From CAZBJJ01 sp964492245 (lineage in GTDB: Bacteria > Spirochaetota > Spirochaetia > Treponematales > Breznakiellaceae): a DNA stretch of 64,000 nt. This document shows, in pieces, positions 8,987 through 17,307 of this stretch (its first letter is position 1; each line of letters opens with the position of its first letter). Both the position numbers and the translations under genes were made by a program. The stretch lies in contig CAZBJJ010000007.1 in assembly GCA_964492245.1 (NCBI GenBank), positions 1 through 64,000 on the forward strand, read 5' to 3'. A model generated the notes under the pieces. The model saw only the letters and a list, made by a program, of their open reading frames with translations. It was not told the origin of the DNA and did not search any database.

Positions 8987-8992
8987 AGTATA
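8987..8992 (-). promoter_or_regulatory. Possible -10 box for the Fe-S ATPase operon
   Basis: TATACT on the minus strand preceded by TGT (extended -10 style). The expected -35 position is only a T run belonging to the neighbouring terminator. Between it and the gene are two small inverted repeats, CGTTT/AAACG at 8966-8976 and CGTC/GACG at 8976-8987, that could be an operator. Weak evidence. Confidence 0.4.
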
Positions 8993-9001
8993 ACATTATT
9001 A

Positions 9002-9050
9002 AAAAGATAAAAAAAGACCCAGATACCAGAGGCAGGCCCTGGTATCTGGG
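9002..9050 (-). terminator. Intrinsic terminator after the sugar ABC permease genes
   Basis: A 12-bp perfect stem (9018-9029 with 9039-9050, CCCAGATACCAG) with a 9-base loop is followed on the minus strand by TCTTTTTTT. It lies 19 bases past the stop codon of the last permease gene. Confidence 0.9.
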
Positions 9051-9068
9051 CAGATGTAAAAAATTACA

Positions 9069-9914
9069 TTATTCCTTCATTGAGCCCAAGGCAACACCGG
9101 CAATAATATATTTAGAAAGTGCGAAATAGATAGCAAAGAGAGGCAGGACGGTGAGGGAAAGGGCCAAATACACCGAACCGTATTCGGTGCGGTAAATATC
9201 GCCCCGCAAGAGGCTGGCGATAATTGGCATGGTGTATCTTTTAGAGTCGGTAAGCAGTACCAAAGGCATAAAGAAGTTGTTCCAAGTTCCAACAAATATA
9301 AATATTGCCTGGGTTGCAATTGCCGGTGTCATTATGGGAAGTACAATTCTATTAAAGGTAAAAAATTCGCCAGAGCCATCAATTCGAGCCGAATTGACAA
9401 TATCAATTTGCAGGGCACCTAGGAGGTATTGGCGCATAAAAAAGACTACCGCTGGCGAGGCAATTGCCGGCAATATAAGAGGCCAAATACTATTGGTCCA
9501 ACCAATCTGATAAATAAATTGATAAAAACCGATAACGAAGACCTGGGAGGGAATCATTAAAACAGCCATAATAAAGGTAAAAAAGGGCTGGCGCAAACGC
9601 CAATCGTAGACGGTTAAGGCATAGGCGGTAAGAGAGGAAAAATAGACGGCACAGATTGTTGCCCCCCCCGATATAATAAATGAGTTGTAAAAACCTACAA
9701 AGGGGTTAAAGTTTTTCCCCAATAAAATTTTTAAGTTTTTAAAGAGGTGGGTGGAGGGAATAAGACTTATCGAAGTCTGCTGAATTTCGTAGGTCCCACG
9801 GGTGGCATTTACAAACATAATGATAAACGGAAAAAGACTTAAGACCGAAAGAAAAATACAGACGATGTATTTAAAGGTTCGGAACATTGCACTTAAGGAC
9901 TTATTATTTTTCAT
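9069..9914 (-). CDS. Sugar ABC transporter permease (MalG/LacG type)
   Basis: 281 residues with six predicted membrane segments, the first near residues 10-33. The EAA-type cytoplasmic loop lies around NSARIDGSGEFFTFNRIVLP. It forms one half of the membrane channel of a carbohydrate importer (CUT1 family), pairing with the gene just upstream. Its ATG overlaps that gene's stop as ATGA. The sugar cannot be deduced. Confidence 0.9.
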   Translation of the reverse strand: MKNNKSLSAMFRTFKYIVCIFLSVLSLFPFIIMFVNATRGTYEIQQTSISLIPSTHLFKNLKILLGKNFNPFVGFYNSFIISGGATICAVYFSSLTAYALTVYDWRLRQPFFTFIMAVLMIPSQVFVIGFYQFIYQIGWTNSIWPLILPAIASPAVVFFMRQYLLGALQIDIVNSARIDGSGEFFTFNRIVLPIMTPAIATQAIFIFVGTWNNFFMPLVLLTDSKRYTMPIIASLLRGDIYRTEYGSVYLALSLTVLPLFAIYFALSKYIIAGVALGSMKE

Positions 9915-10906
9915 ACTACACCTTCTTCTGCTCGATTGTTAGCATTGCGTTTTTGTTGCATTTTAGCTTCGCGAATAAGCGCTTTTTTATATTTTTCCTG
10001 CTTAATTGCCTCTTTGTCCCTTAAAAGATAAAAGACAATGGCCGATAAAACAGCAATAATTAAGAATAAAAGCATACTGGCCGCCGATGCCCTATTGTAC
10101 ATATAGCTGCCACTAAAAGCTTGGTTATAAATAAAGACACTTGTTGTTAAGGTCGAATTGTCTGGATTTCCTTGGTTAAAGAGTTTGGGAATATCGAACA
10201 TCTGCAGACCGCCAATAAGGCTGGTTACCAGGGTATAGAGCAATATTGTTCTAAGACTGGGCAGGGTAATACGGAAAAATATTTGATAGGGGTTAGCACC
10301 ATCAATTTCTGCCGCCTCGAAAAGGGTGGGATCTATACCCATAATGCCGGCTATAAGCACAATCATTGTGTAGCCGTACCACATCCAAAATTGAATAAAG
10401 GCGATAATCAATTGCGATGGCAGTTTGTGCACTAAAAAATTGTAGGGTTTACTGTTGAGACCCAGCCCCATGAGCAGGTCGTTTACTGGTCCTTTGGGGT
10501 AGCCAAAGAGAACATTAAATAAAATGGCCATGGTTGCAGCAGTTATAATATTGGGCATATACATCATAACCTTAAATGCACCCTGTCCAGTCAATTTAGT
10601 GCGGTAATTAGAAAACCAGGCAGCTAAAAGCAGGGCTAAGAGCATCTGTGGTATAAAGTTCATTATCCAAATAAATGCAGTATTAAATAGAGATTTTTTA
10701 AATAAGACATTTTTTAAAATTAACTGATAGTTTTGAAAGGGATTTGCTAAAAAGCGAAAATTCTTAACGCCAAGGCCTTTTAAGTCGGTAAAGCCTATCG
10801 CAACCGTATAAATAACCGGATAAAAAGTAAATATTAAAAAAGCAATAACAAAGGGAATTGAAAAAATATAGCCATACTTCGCATAACTTATATTTTTATG
10901 TCTCAT
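9911..10906 (-). CDS. Sugar ABC transporter permease (MalF/LacF type)
   Basis: 331 residues, with membrane segments starting near residue 12 and a C-terminal basic tail. The EAA loop is seen in EAAEIDGANPYQIFFRITLP. Together with the 9069-9914 product it makes the transport channel. GGAGGAACTACCC precedes the ATG. It is separated from the binding-protein gene by a terminator hairpin, so it is probably made in smaller amounts. Confidence 0.9.
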   Translation of the reverse strand: MRHKNISYAKYGYIFSIPFVIAFLIFTFYPVIYTVAIGFTDLKGLGVKNFRFLANPFQNYQLILKNVLFKKSLFNTAFIWIMNFIPQMLLALLLAAWFSNYRTKLTGQGAFKVMMYMPNIITAATMAILFNVLFGYPKGPVNDLLMGLGLNSKPYNFLVHKLPSQLIIAFIQFWMWYGYTMIVLIAGIMGIDPTLFEAAEIDGANPYQIFFRITLPSLRTILLYTLVTSLIGGLQMFDIPKLFNQGNPDNSTLTTSVFIYNQAFSGSYMYNRASAASMLLFLIIAVLSAIVFYLLRDKEAIKQEKYKKALIREAKMQQKRNANNRAEEGVV

Positions 10907-10957
10907 GGGTAGTTCCTCCGCAAACGGGCAGTAAAATTGGCAAAATAAAAAGTAAAG

Positions 10958-10988
10958 AAAAAAAGGGCGAACATTGTTCGCCCTTTTT
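10958..10988 (-). terminator. Hairpin terminator between binding protein and permease genes
   Basis: GGGCGAACA at 10965-10973 pairs with TGTTCGCCC at 10975-10983, flanked by A and T runs on both sides, so it can work in either direction. It sits 20-50 bases after the binding-protein stop and about 50 bases before the permease start. This fits partial termination that gives excess binding protein, common in sugar ABC operons. Confidence 0.85.
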
Positions 10989-11007
10989 AAAAGGTTTAAT
11001 AAAGAGC

Positions 11008-12351
11008 TTACTCAACAATAATGTCTAGGTTGTCCTGGACAGTCTGTTTAAAGTCTTTAATTGCGTCTGCACGGCTCTTGGTTCCGGCAGTATAGTTGCG
11101 GACCTGATCTCGCCAGTAGTTGTTGATGGTCTCGTCGTACTGGGTCTTGTTGGTACCGGTGGCAAATTTGCCAGCGGGAATAAAGACGTCGAACATGTTC
11201 TGTCCGCCGAGGAAGGGGAGTGTACCATTGGACTTAGCCATAACGGTACCCGAGGCAACAGTGTCTTTTGTGCCGCCAGCGCCAAATAAGGTGCCATTGG
11301 CCCAGTGGTACTGCAGACCGGTGTTGGAGCTGTCGAGGGTTACCCATTTGATAAGCTCGGCTACACCAGCTTTTGCCTTGGTGTCTTTGTTGGTGACAAG
11401 CCATGTGCCGCCCCAGAAGAAGCCCACGGGTGGTTCACAGATTGCCCAGTCGCCATAGGTGCCTTCGCCGGGCTTGTCGCCACCGGAGTTTCCGGCCATG
11501 ACATAGTTAATAAGCCATGCGGGGCCAAAGAAACCAAGAACCTTCATGCTGCTGGCATCTTTCATGTCGGCAAACCATGCGTCGGTCCAGTCGGCGGTGT
11601 CGTTGTGGTAGCCCTTGTCTTTAAGTTCTTTGGAAAGATCGAGGAAGGCTTCGCGGTCTTTGTCGATGGTAAGTTTACCATTTACAACCCAACCGTCTTT
11701 GGAAGCGCCTTCAACTGCGTGCCAGACATCGCCGTCGCCGGAAACAATGCCATAGCCCTTAGCTTTAAGGTCGGCTGCTGCTGCCATAAATTTGTCCCAA
11801 CCTGGGCCAACTTTGTCTTTAATAACAGCTGGATCGTCGGTTCCCCAGACATCTTTGGCAATTGAGCGGCGATAGATAAATGCGCCACCGGTTGCCTGAT
11901 AGCCAAGAGCTACAAGGCCTCGTTTGTTGCTACCAATGTCTACGGTGTACTGTGCGATGTCGGCCTCTTTTAAGAGCTTGTCGACATCAAGACCTAGGTC
12001 TTTGTATGTTCCGGCATAGTGAGCAGCGTCGCCTTGGGTGTACTTAAGTACGAAGGCAGCTTCTGCACAATAGATATCCGGAGCATTTGCGCCACCAGCT
12101 GCAAGAGCCTGGTCTAAGGCTGGCTGGTATGCACCATCGGTTGTGGCAATAATGGTTGTTTTGAGTTCGTAGTCGAAGTTGGGATTGAGCTCTTTATAGC
12201 GATCAAACATTTTGGGTACTTCATCGGTGAATGTCCAGACGTTAATCACTTTGGAAGTGCTCGATTTCCCAGCCCCTTTATTGCATCCCGTTACCATAAC
12301 GAGTGCCATTGAGACCACGAGAAGCAAGGCCACAGGCAGTGCTTTTTTCAT
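11008..12351 (-). CDS. Sugar ABC transporter substrate-binding lipoprotein
   Basis: 447 residues. A lipoprotein signal ends in VTGC (Cys23). The mature part is a family-1 extracellular solute-binding fold (start VINVWTFTDEVPKMFDRYKE), rich in aromatic residues that usually stack on sugar rings. A GGAGG site upstream of the ATG at 12351 fixes the start; the open frame extends 45 codons further with no site. It should capture an oligosaccharide in the periplasm for the two permeases downstream. No ATPase gene is nearby, so a shared MsmK/UgpC-type subunit from elsewhere is likely. Confidence 0.9.
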   Translation of the reverse strand: MKKALPVALLLVVSMALVMVTGCNKGAGKSSTSKVINVWTFTDEVPKMFDRYKELNPNFDYELKTTIIATTDGAYQPALDQALAAGGANAPDIYCAEAAFVLKYTQGDAAHYAGTYKDLGLDVDKLLKEADIAQYTVDIGSNKRGLVALGYQATGGAFIYRRSIAKDVWGTDDPAVIKDKVGPGWDKFMAAAADLKAKGYGIVSGDGDVWHAVEGASKDGWVVNGKLTIDKDREAFLDLSKELKDKGYHNDTADWTDAWFADMKDASSMKVLGFFGPAWLINYVMAGNSGGDKPGEGTYGDWAICEPPVGFFWGGTWLVTNKDTKAKAGVAELIKWVTLDSSNTGLQYHWANGTLFGAGGTKDTVASGTVMAKSNGTLPFLGGQNMFDVFIPAGKFATGTNKTQYDETINNYWRDQVRNYTAGTKSRADAIKDFKQTVQDNLDIIVE

Positions 12352-12367
12352 AGTATTCCTCCTGTTT

Positions 12368-12382
12368 CCCGAACATTTCGGG
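12368..12382 (-). promoter_or_regulatory. Small leader hairpin before the binding-protein gene
   Basis: CCCGAA-ATG-TTCGGG on the minus strand, ending a few bases before the ribosome-binding site. It would lie close to the 5' end of the transcript if the promoter at 12392-12420 is used. A role in mRNA stability or translation is inference. Confidence 0.4.
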
Positions 12383-12391
12383 TTACCAATA

Positions 12392-12420
12392 ATAATGTCC
12401 CGGTTTTCAGAATAAAACAA
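12392..12420 (-). promoter_or_regulatory. Candidate promoter of the sugar ABC operon
   Basis: TTGTTT (plus 12415-12420), 17-base spacer, CATTAT (plus 12392-12397) on the minus strand. Four of six bases match consensus in each box. No catabolite-repression-type operator was recognised. Confidence 0.4.
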
Positions 12421-12469
12421 GTAGGGAAAACCTCTTATTATTGAAAAATCATGCAAAAATGATAGGTTT

Positions 12470-14221
12470 TTAGCTTTTTTCGCCAATCAGGCTCTTTAAT
12501 TCCTTAATATCTTTTATTAAACGAGTTCTGTCCAAGTTCTGAAACTTCTTTGGCACCATTTCCCGCGAGGTACATTCCAGAACTGCTACAAGGTTTTGCA
12601 ATTCAATTTCGTGCGGATAGGCTGGGGGGACGAAATCGGCCAAGGCATCTTCTAAATCCTCTTTTGTTACAAAATTTCGGTCGTCCATTGCAGCCCTAAA
12701 TTTAGAGCGGATAAGGACTGCTTCGAGGTCGGCTCCAGAAAATTCGTGTCGAAAACGTTTTAGAATATCGTTTACCGGAAACTTCCTAATTTGGAGTTTT
12801 AATTTCCGCACAAGGACATCGAAGAGCTCTTCTTTTTCTCGGTCGGTCTCTGGGTAAAAAAGAGCTAAATGTTCTTCGGCGCGCCCCTGTCGTTTTAAGT
12901 CGATGGGGATAAGGTCGGGGCGACAGGTAATGAGAAACCAGATTATTTTTCCCCGGTATTCGGTATTGCCCATAAAGCTGGCAATTTGGGCAAATACTCG
13001 GTTCGAGGTGCCCGAATCGCCATCTTGGTCGCGGTCGCCTAAAAATGCATCGGCTTCGTCTATCATTACCGCCACTGGCGACATTGCCTTCAATATATTC
13101 AATACTTTTTCCAAATTGGATTCGGTTACCCCCTGCCACTTGGAGCGGAAGTTGCGAAATTTTACCATGGGTATGCCTATATCGCCGGCAAAGGCACTGA
13201 CTAAAAAGCTTTTTCCCGTTCCAACGGGGCCAGCAATAAGGTAGCCCATTGGCAGGACATCCAATCTGCCCAATTTTATGGCCTTCGAGGCGCTTTTAAA
13301 GCGTTTTTTTACAAAGTCGTGCCCCGAGACATAGGAGAGGTCGTGGTTTGTCTCCATAAATTCCAACAGGCCGGCGGCCTCGTTTTCAATTATTTCCTTC
13401 TTTTTTTCGCGGATATATTCCAGCGACAGGGGCTTATCCTCCTGGAAACTCTCCGAGACCAGGCGGTTTAAGTTCATTAAATTGAGCCCACTGGTAACTG
13501 CTGCGACCCTCTCTGCGTTTAGGCCACGCTCCAACAGGAGGCTTTCTTTACTATCTAAAAATTCTAAAAAGCTGGTGCGAATATCCTGATCGGGTATGGG
13601 AATGGAGATTTTTACCGTCGATGGCGAGCCAATAATTCGTGGCGAGAGATCGACAAGGTTTTCGGTCAAAAGCATGATGGATACATCCCCATTGGTAAAT
13701 ATGGGGTCGTGCGACCAGCGGTTTAGCGTAACAAGAGTGTACCGGTCTTCTTCGCTCAAACGGGCAATATCGCTGGCGGGCACAATTGTCTCGGCATAGT
13801 CCATTATCAATATGATGCGCTGTTTTTGCTGAATATTGAGCAGAAAATATTTCTCCAGCCACTTAAAGCTTTCGGTGGCATCGGCCGATACAAAGCTTTC
13901 GCTGTCTATATCGGGGAAGTTTTTTTCCATAACTCTGCGGTAGTCCTCGGCCATTTCGACGGTGCAAAACGAGACGCCGCTTGAGCGGTCGAAAAAGACT
14001 ATGATATCTCGATTGCCAAAGAGGACCTCGGATATATATTCCTGTATCCGGACAAAGATGAATTCGCCCTCATTCATTTTGTGGGGCAAGAAGTCGCGTA
14101 TGTTTCCATGGATAATATAGAGGTTGGCAGTCTGAGAGCAGTATTTGTACGAGAGTTCCTGCGCCCAGCTTGGTAGCACTTTGATAAAGGGCATATTTTT
14201 AACTATTAGCTGTGCGCTCAT
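12470..14221 (-). CDS. AAA+ ATPase with a degenerate N-terminal AAA module
   Basis: 583 residues. The C-terminal half is a complete AAA domain: Walker A GPVGTGKS (331-338), Walker B VAVMIDEAD (383-391), a sensor-1 region TCRPD and candidate arginine fingers R444/R447. The N-terminal half looks like a second AAA fold that has lost Walker A: LYIIHGNIRDFLP (34-46), a Walker-B-like RIILIMDYAE (135-144) and a sensor-like LLTENLVDLSPRI. This layout resembles Ycf46-like ATPases. No protease domain or membrane segment is present. It would remodel an unknown protein partner in the cytoplasm. A GGAGGGG site precedes the ATG. The sugar operon lies downstream but is separately promoted. Confidence 0.8.
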   Translation of the reverse strand: MSAQLIVKNMPFIKVLPSWAQELSYKYCSQTANLYIIHGNIRDFLPHKMNEGEFIFVRIQEYISEVLFGNRDIIVFFDRSSGVSFCTVEMAEDYRRVMEKNFPDIDSESFVSADATESFKWLEKYFLLNIQQKQRIILIMDYAETIVPASDIARLSEEDRYTLVTLNRWSHDPIFTNGDVSIMLLTENLVDLSPRIIGSPSTVKISIPIPDQDIRTSFLEFLDSKESLLLERGLNAERVAAVTSGLNLMNLNRLVSESFQEDKPLSLEYIREKKKEIIENEAAGLLEFMETNHDLSYVSGHDFVKKRFKSASKAIKLGRLDVLPMGYLIAGPVGTGKSFLVSAFAGDIGIPMVKFRNFRSKWQGVTESNLEKVLNILKAMSPVAVMIDEADAFLGDRDQDGDSGTSNRVFAQIASFMGNTEYRGKIIWFLITCRPDLIPIDLKRQGRAEEHLALFYPETDREKEELFDVLVRKLKLQIRKFPVNDILKRFRHEFSGADLEAVLIRSKFRAAMDDRNFVTKEDLEDALADFVPPAYPHEIELQNLVAVLECTSREMVPKKFQNLDRTRLIKDIKELKSLIGEKS

Positions 14222-14245
14222 GTTCCCCTCCTAAACGCTCTGTCG

Positions 14246-14275
14246 ATTATATCCCAGTAAGTCTAAAGCCCGCAA
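14246..14275 (-). promoter_or_regulatory. Promoter of the AAA+ ATPase gene
   Basis: A perfect TATAAT on the minus strand (plus 14246-14251) with TTGCGG 18 bases upstream (plus 14270-14275). The expected transcript start leaves a leader of about 18 bases that contains the strong ribosome-binding site. Confidence 0.55.
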
Positions 14276-14303
14276 GCTCAAGTACACGTAAAATAAAAAA
14301 TAC

Positions 14304-14309
14304 TATACT
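14304..14309 (+). promoter_or_regulatory. -10 box very close to the M23 gene start
   Basis: TATACT, then 8 bases, then ATG at 14318, with no Shine-Dalgarno sequence. No good -35 box is visible. If used, transcription would begin at or next to the start codon (leaderless). The alternative is translation from the in-frame ATG at 14348, which has AAGG ahead of it. Confidence 0.45.
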
Positions 14310-14317
14310 ATAGAAGT

Positions 14318-15229
14318 ATGATTACCTGGGTGAGCCGGCAAGGCATCATGCTAATTATTATTTGGAGCTTTTTTATGGCATGGTCGGCCAATGCTGTTGA
14401 GCCAATAATAAAAAAACTCAATTCTTACGATCCCGTTTTTTATCAATTTGAAAAAGATGTGGAACAGGCCCGTATGCTTTTGGCCAAAAACGGGAAGAAT
14501 GAGGATATTCTGGATTTTCTGGTTTTTTATCAATGGGAGGGGGACGGAACAATGGATCTTTTATCCCTAGCCGCTCGCTGCACGCTGCCCTACGATGCCC
14601 TGGCCTCGTTAAATCGCATCCCGCATAACCGTGTTTTAGAAATTGGCGAGAAGCTCCTTTTGCCATCGGTGCCCGGACTTTGGATATACCAGCGGCCTTG
14701 GGGAGACTTGGGCTATCTTTTGCTGAGTCGGGCTAAAGAGAAAAAGGGGATACCGCTTTCTTTGGGGAAAGAAAAACTTATGTTTTTCCCAAATACCGAC
14801 TTTAATCCCACAGAACGGGCCTTTTTTTTAAATACCGCCTTTCGCCTGCCCTTGCCAGTGGCCCGCCTAACCAGTTCTTGGGGCTATCGCAGCGATCCCT
14901 TTACCGGCGAACGGAGCTTTCATGGGGGCGTAGACCTTGCGGCCCCTGTGGGAACCGAGGTCTATGCGGCAAGGGAGGGGGAGGTGGTGGATATTGGCCA
15001 GAACTCAGTATATGGAAATTATATTGTCATGCGCCATGGCGAGGGCTGGACTAGCTTGTATGGACATCTTTCAAAAATTGAAACCAGCTTGCATAAGTGG
15101 CATTCATCGGGTAGCATAATTGGCAGAGTCGGAAGTACCGGGATGTCAACAGGTCCACATTTGCATTTTGAGCTGAGCCGTAACGGAGACAGTGTAAATC
15201 CAGGGTCATTACTGCCAAAAGGATTTTGA
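14318..15229 (+). CDS. M23 (LytM-type) endopeptidase with LysM-like region
   Basis: 303 residues. A signal peptide ends near WSANA (residue 26). Residues about 78-117 look like a LysM-type motif (MDLLSLAARCTLPYDALASL, ending in GEKLLLP), which would bind peptidoglycan. The C-terminal LytM domain has H202/D206 in FHGGVD and H281/H283 in GPHLHFEL, with H250 in LYGH. The zinc site is complete, so a cell-wall endopeptidase is expected. The start is uncertain: ATG 14318 keeps a basic residue ahead of the hydrophobic core, while ATG 14348 has a weak AAGG site. One base separates it from the next gene. Confidence 0.87.
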   Translation: MITWVSRQGIMLIIIWSFFMAWSANAVEPIIKKLNSYDPVFYQFEKDVEQARMLLAKNGKNEDILDFLVFYQWEGDGTMDLLSLAARCTLPYDALASLNRIPHNRVLEIGEKLLLPSVPGLWIYQRPWGDLGYLLLSRAKEKKGIPLSLGKEKLMFFPNTDFNPTERAFFLNTAFRLPLPVARLTSSWGYRSDPFTGERSFHGGVDLAAPVGTEVYAAREGEVVDIGQNSVYGNYIVMRHGEGWTSLYGHLSKIETSLHKWHSSGSIIGRVGSTGMSTGPHLHFELSRNGDSVNPGSLLPKGF

Positions 15230-15230
15230 T

Positions 15231-16196
15231 ATGCGCAAATTTTCGCTCATCATTTTAAACCTTCTCCTTTTTTCCTCTGTCTATGGCGAGCAATTCAGAA
15301 CCCAACTCGCTGCCACTATGGATTTCCAAATCAGCTCAGAACTCAGCGCGCAGGCCGGCTTTAACGATGCGGTGCTTATTAAGGCCCCCGCGGATCTGCG
15401 CTTTGTTCGGGGAATAGAGCTGGAACTGAGCTGTCCACAGGCCTATTTGCGCAACAAGGGCAGCTTGGCCCTGGCCTTTTATTTAATTGCCAATAGAGAA
15501 TATGGGTTGGGCACTGTGGATATACAGGCTCCACGCCTGTTTATACAGACCCTGCCAGGGCGCTTAAAGAATGTGTATCAGCTGCCTCTTCGCGCTGCCC
15601 ACGGGTTTCGAGGGACACCCTATGTCAATCTGCCCTTCGATTGGCAGGGGAGTGGCGATTATCTTTTGCGCATTATGCCTATTGCCAAGGGCTTTGAAGA
15701 TGGCATAGAGGACTGGCGGTTTAATATTAAGGGCAAGATTGTCTGGGCCGACGAGGGGGCGGTGGCGCTCAAGGTGCGCTATCCACAAGGTCTAGAGGAG
15801 CGGGCCTTTTCGGTGATGGTCAACGACGAGCCGGCTCAATTGAGCGATGGCCTTATTGTGCTAAAAACGGGCGAGCACCAAATTAGCCTGTATTCGGAGG
15901 ATTTTCGCACTGAACACCGCTTAGTTAATATTGTACCGGGAAAAATTCAGAATCTGGAAATTCTATTGCGCAGCTCGGCCCCCTTAATTTTTATCGAGGC
16001 ACCAGAGAACGTCCAGGTGTTTTTTGATGGGGTGGAAGTGGAGAGCGGGCCCGAGGGGCTGGTGTCCACGGCAGGGGAGCATGAAATAATCTTTACCATT
16101 GGCAATTACACTCTGCGCCGCAATCTTACCACCCGATTGGGTATGAGCTACGAGGTAAATTTGCTCGTTGATGTGCAGATAAACGAAAAAGAATAG
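15231..16196 (+). CDS. Exported protein of unknown function, PEGA-like C-terminus
   Basis: 321 residues. A signal peptide is followed by a mature region starting near EQFRTQLAATMDF. The middle is rich in beta strands. The last 70 residues (IEAPENVQVFFDGVEVESGP, then a GEHEIIF turn) resemble a PEGA-type repeat, a small surface or envelope module. No enzyme motif was recognised. It is coupled to the M23 gene (TGA-T-ATG), so it may assist or localise that cell-wall enzyme; this is inference. Confidence 0.7.
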   Translation: MRKFSLIILNLLLFSSVYGEQFRTQLAATMDFQISSELSAQAGFNDAVLIKAPADLRFVRGIELELSCPQAYLRNKGSLALAFYLIANREYGLGTVDIQAPRLFIQTLPGRLKNVYQLPLRAAHGFRGTPYVNLPFDWQGSGDYLLRIMPIAKGFEDGIEDWRFNIKGKIVWADEGAVALKVRYPQGLEERAFSVMVNDEPAQLSDGLIVLKTGEHQISLYSEDFRTEHRLVNIVPGKIQNLEILLRSSAPLIFIEAPENVQVFFDGVEVESGPEGLVSTAGEHEIIFTIGNYTLRRNLTTRLGMSYEVNLLVDVQINEKE

Positions 16197-16200
16197 CGGT

Positions 16201-16244
16201 AATCTGGCCATTCGGCCAGATTCAGCTGGCCATTCGGCCAGATT
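16201..16244 (+). terminator. Tandem hairpin pair between convergent genes
   Basis: A 19-base unit that is itself a hairpin (CTGGCC-ATT-CGGCCAG plus ATT) occurs twice, at 16204-16222 and 16226-16244, a 22-base period with perfect copies. It fills the gap between the plus-strand gene ending at 16196 and era ending at 16243. It has no long T run, so it may be a bidirectional terminator or an mRNA 3'-end stabiliser. The era stop codon lies in its last bases. Confidence 0.55.
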
Positions 16245-17151
16245 ATTCTATAAGCCGTTTAAGGGTCTTGTCGCTTTGCCGCCAATCCTTAGAGGTCTTT
16301 ACCCGCAGGTCCAGCTCGACCTTCCAATCTAAAATTCTATTCAGGTCTTTCTGTGCCGCTTGGCGAATGGCCTTTATGCCCGTCCCCCCCTTGCCTACAA
16401 CAATGCCTTTTTGCGAATCCCGTTCCACCATTAAAAAGGCCCGAATCCATATTCTGCTCTCGTTGTCCCGCAGTTCGGTATCCTCGACTTCGACATAGAT
16501 CGAGTGGGGAAGCTCGTCCTTTAAGCGCAACATTGCTTTTTCGCGAATAATTTCGGCAATGCGGAAGGGCAGGGCCTGATCGGTGTACACTTGCTGGTCG
16601 TACATGGGCTGGCCCTGGGGGGCCAGGGCAAAAAGGGCCTGCAGCACCTCTTCTAAATGCTCTTTTTTTAAAGCAGAAATGGGAATAATTCGCTGTTCGG
16701 GCAGTTCTGTAAAAGATTCTTCTATAAAAAGCCTTGTCCTTTGGGGCCGGGCGTTTTTGGCATCAATTTTATTGATAAGTACCACCAAACGCTCCTGCTC
16801 TTCCCTCAAAAAATCTACTATCTCCGCCTCTTCCTCGCCTGCCTCGCGCGTGCTGTCTAAAACATAGACTAAAAGCTCGCTTTCGGCCTTTGCGCGATTG
16901 CCCACCTCTATTAGCTTTTTATTCAGTTTTTTATCGCTGCGGTGGCGCCCTGGAGTGTCGATAAACACAAGTTGGCCCTCTTCGCGGTTTACGATACCGC
17001 GGATAGTGTTTCGCGTGGTTTGGGGGACTGGGCTTACGATGGCCACTTTCTGCTGGCACAGGGCGTTGAGCAGGGTCGACTTCCCTGCCGAAGGCCTGCC
17101 GATAAGGGCCACAAAGGCCGATTTATATTCATCTTTGCTATGGGTATTCAC
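16243..17151 (-). CDS. era: GTPase Era
   Basis: 302 residues. Era binds the 3' end of 16S rRNA and checks 30S maturation. G-domain motifs: G1 GRPSAGKS (18-25), G2 around TTRNT, G3 DTPG, G4 NKID. The C-terminal KH domain has GKGGTGIK. The start codon is GTG and there is no ribosome-binding site; a TATACT box lies only 6 bases upstream, which suggests a leaderless mRNA. No in-frame upstream ATG was found. Confidence 0.93.
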   Translation of the reverse strand: MNTHSKDEYKSAFVALIGRPSAGKSTLLNALCQQKVAIVSPVPQTTRNTIRGIVNREEGQLVFIDTPGRHRSDKKLNKKLIEVGNRAKAESELLVYVLDSTREAGEEEAEIVDFLREEQERLVVLINKIDAKNARPQRTRLFIEESFTELPEQRIIPISALKKEHLEEVLQALFALAPQGQPMYDQQVYTDQALPFRIAEIIREKAMLRLKDELPHSIYVEVEDTELRDNESRIWIRAFLMVERDSQKGIVVGKGGTGIKAIRQAAQKDLNRILDWKVELDLRVKTSKDWRQSDKTLKRLIE

Positions 17152-17157
17152 GATAGC

Positions 17158-17186
17158 AGTATAGATAAAAACAGCATTTTTCTAAA
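17158..17186 (-). promoter_or_regulatory. Promoter abutting the era start codon
   Basis: TTTAGA (plus 17181-17186), 17-base spacer, TATACT (plus 17158-17163), then 6 bases to the GTG on the minus strand. Transcription would begin at the start codon. Confidence 0.5.
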
Positions 17187-17249
17187 GCCCTAGGCCGCGA
17201 AGGACCTTTTTGCCAATGAGCTTGAAAGAATCTAGTGAATTTGTGTAAC

Positions 17250-17278
17250 TTGTTCTATCAATATTGTTTAAAAATTAT
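17250..17278 (+). promoter_or_regulatory. Candidate promoter of the Gld-type ABC operon
   Basis: TTGTTC (17250-17255), 17 bases, AATTAT (17273-17278), in an AT-rich stretch. The leader of about 20 bases contains a TTTGGAGG ribosome-binding site before the ATG at 17308. Confidence 0.4.
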
Positions 17279-17307
17279 AAGGACAATCCAACACATTTGG
17301 AGGTTAC

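Noticed and set aside
11305..11865. 186-codon open frame antisense to the sugar-binding protein
   Set aside because: It lies wholly inside a clearly conserved gene on the other strand and has no recognisable features or ribosome-binding site.
16201..16244. Remnant of an insertion sequence end
   Set aside because: No transposase or target duplication; the unit is simply a repeated hairpin between convergent genes.
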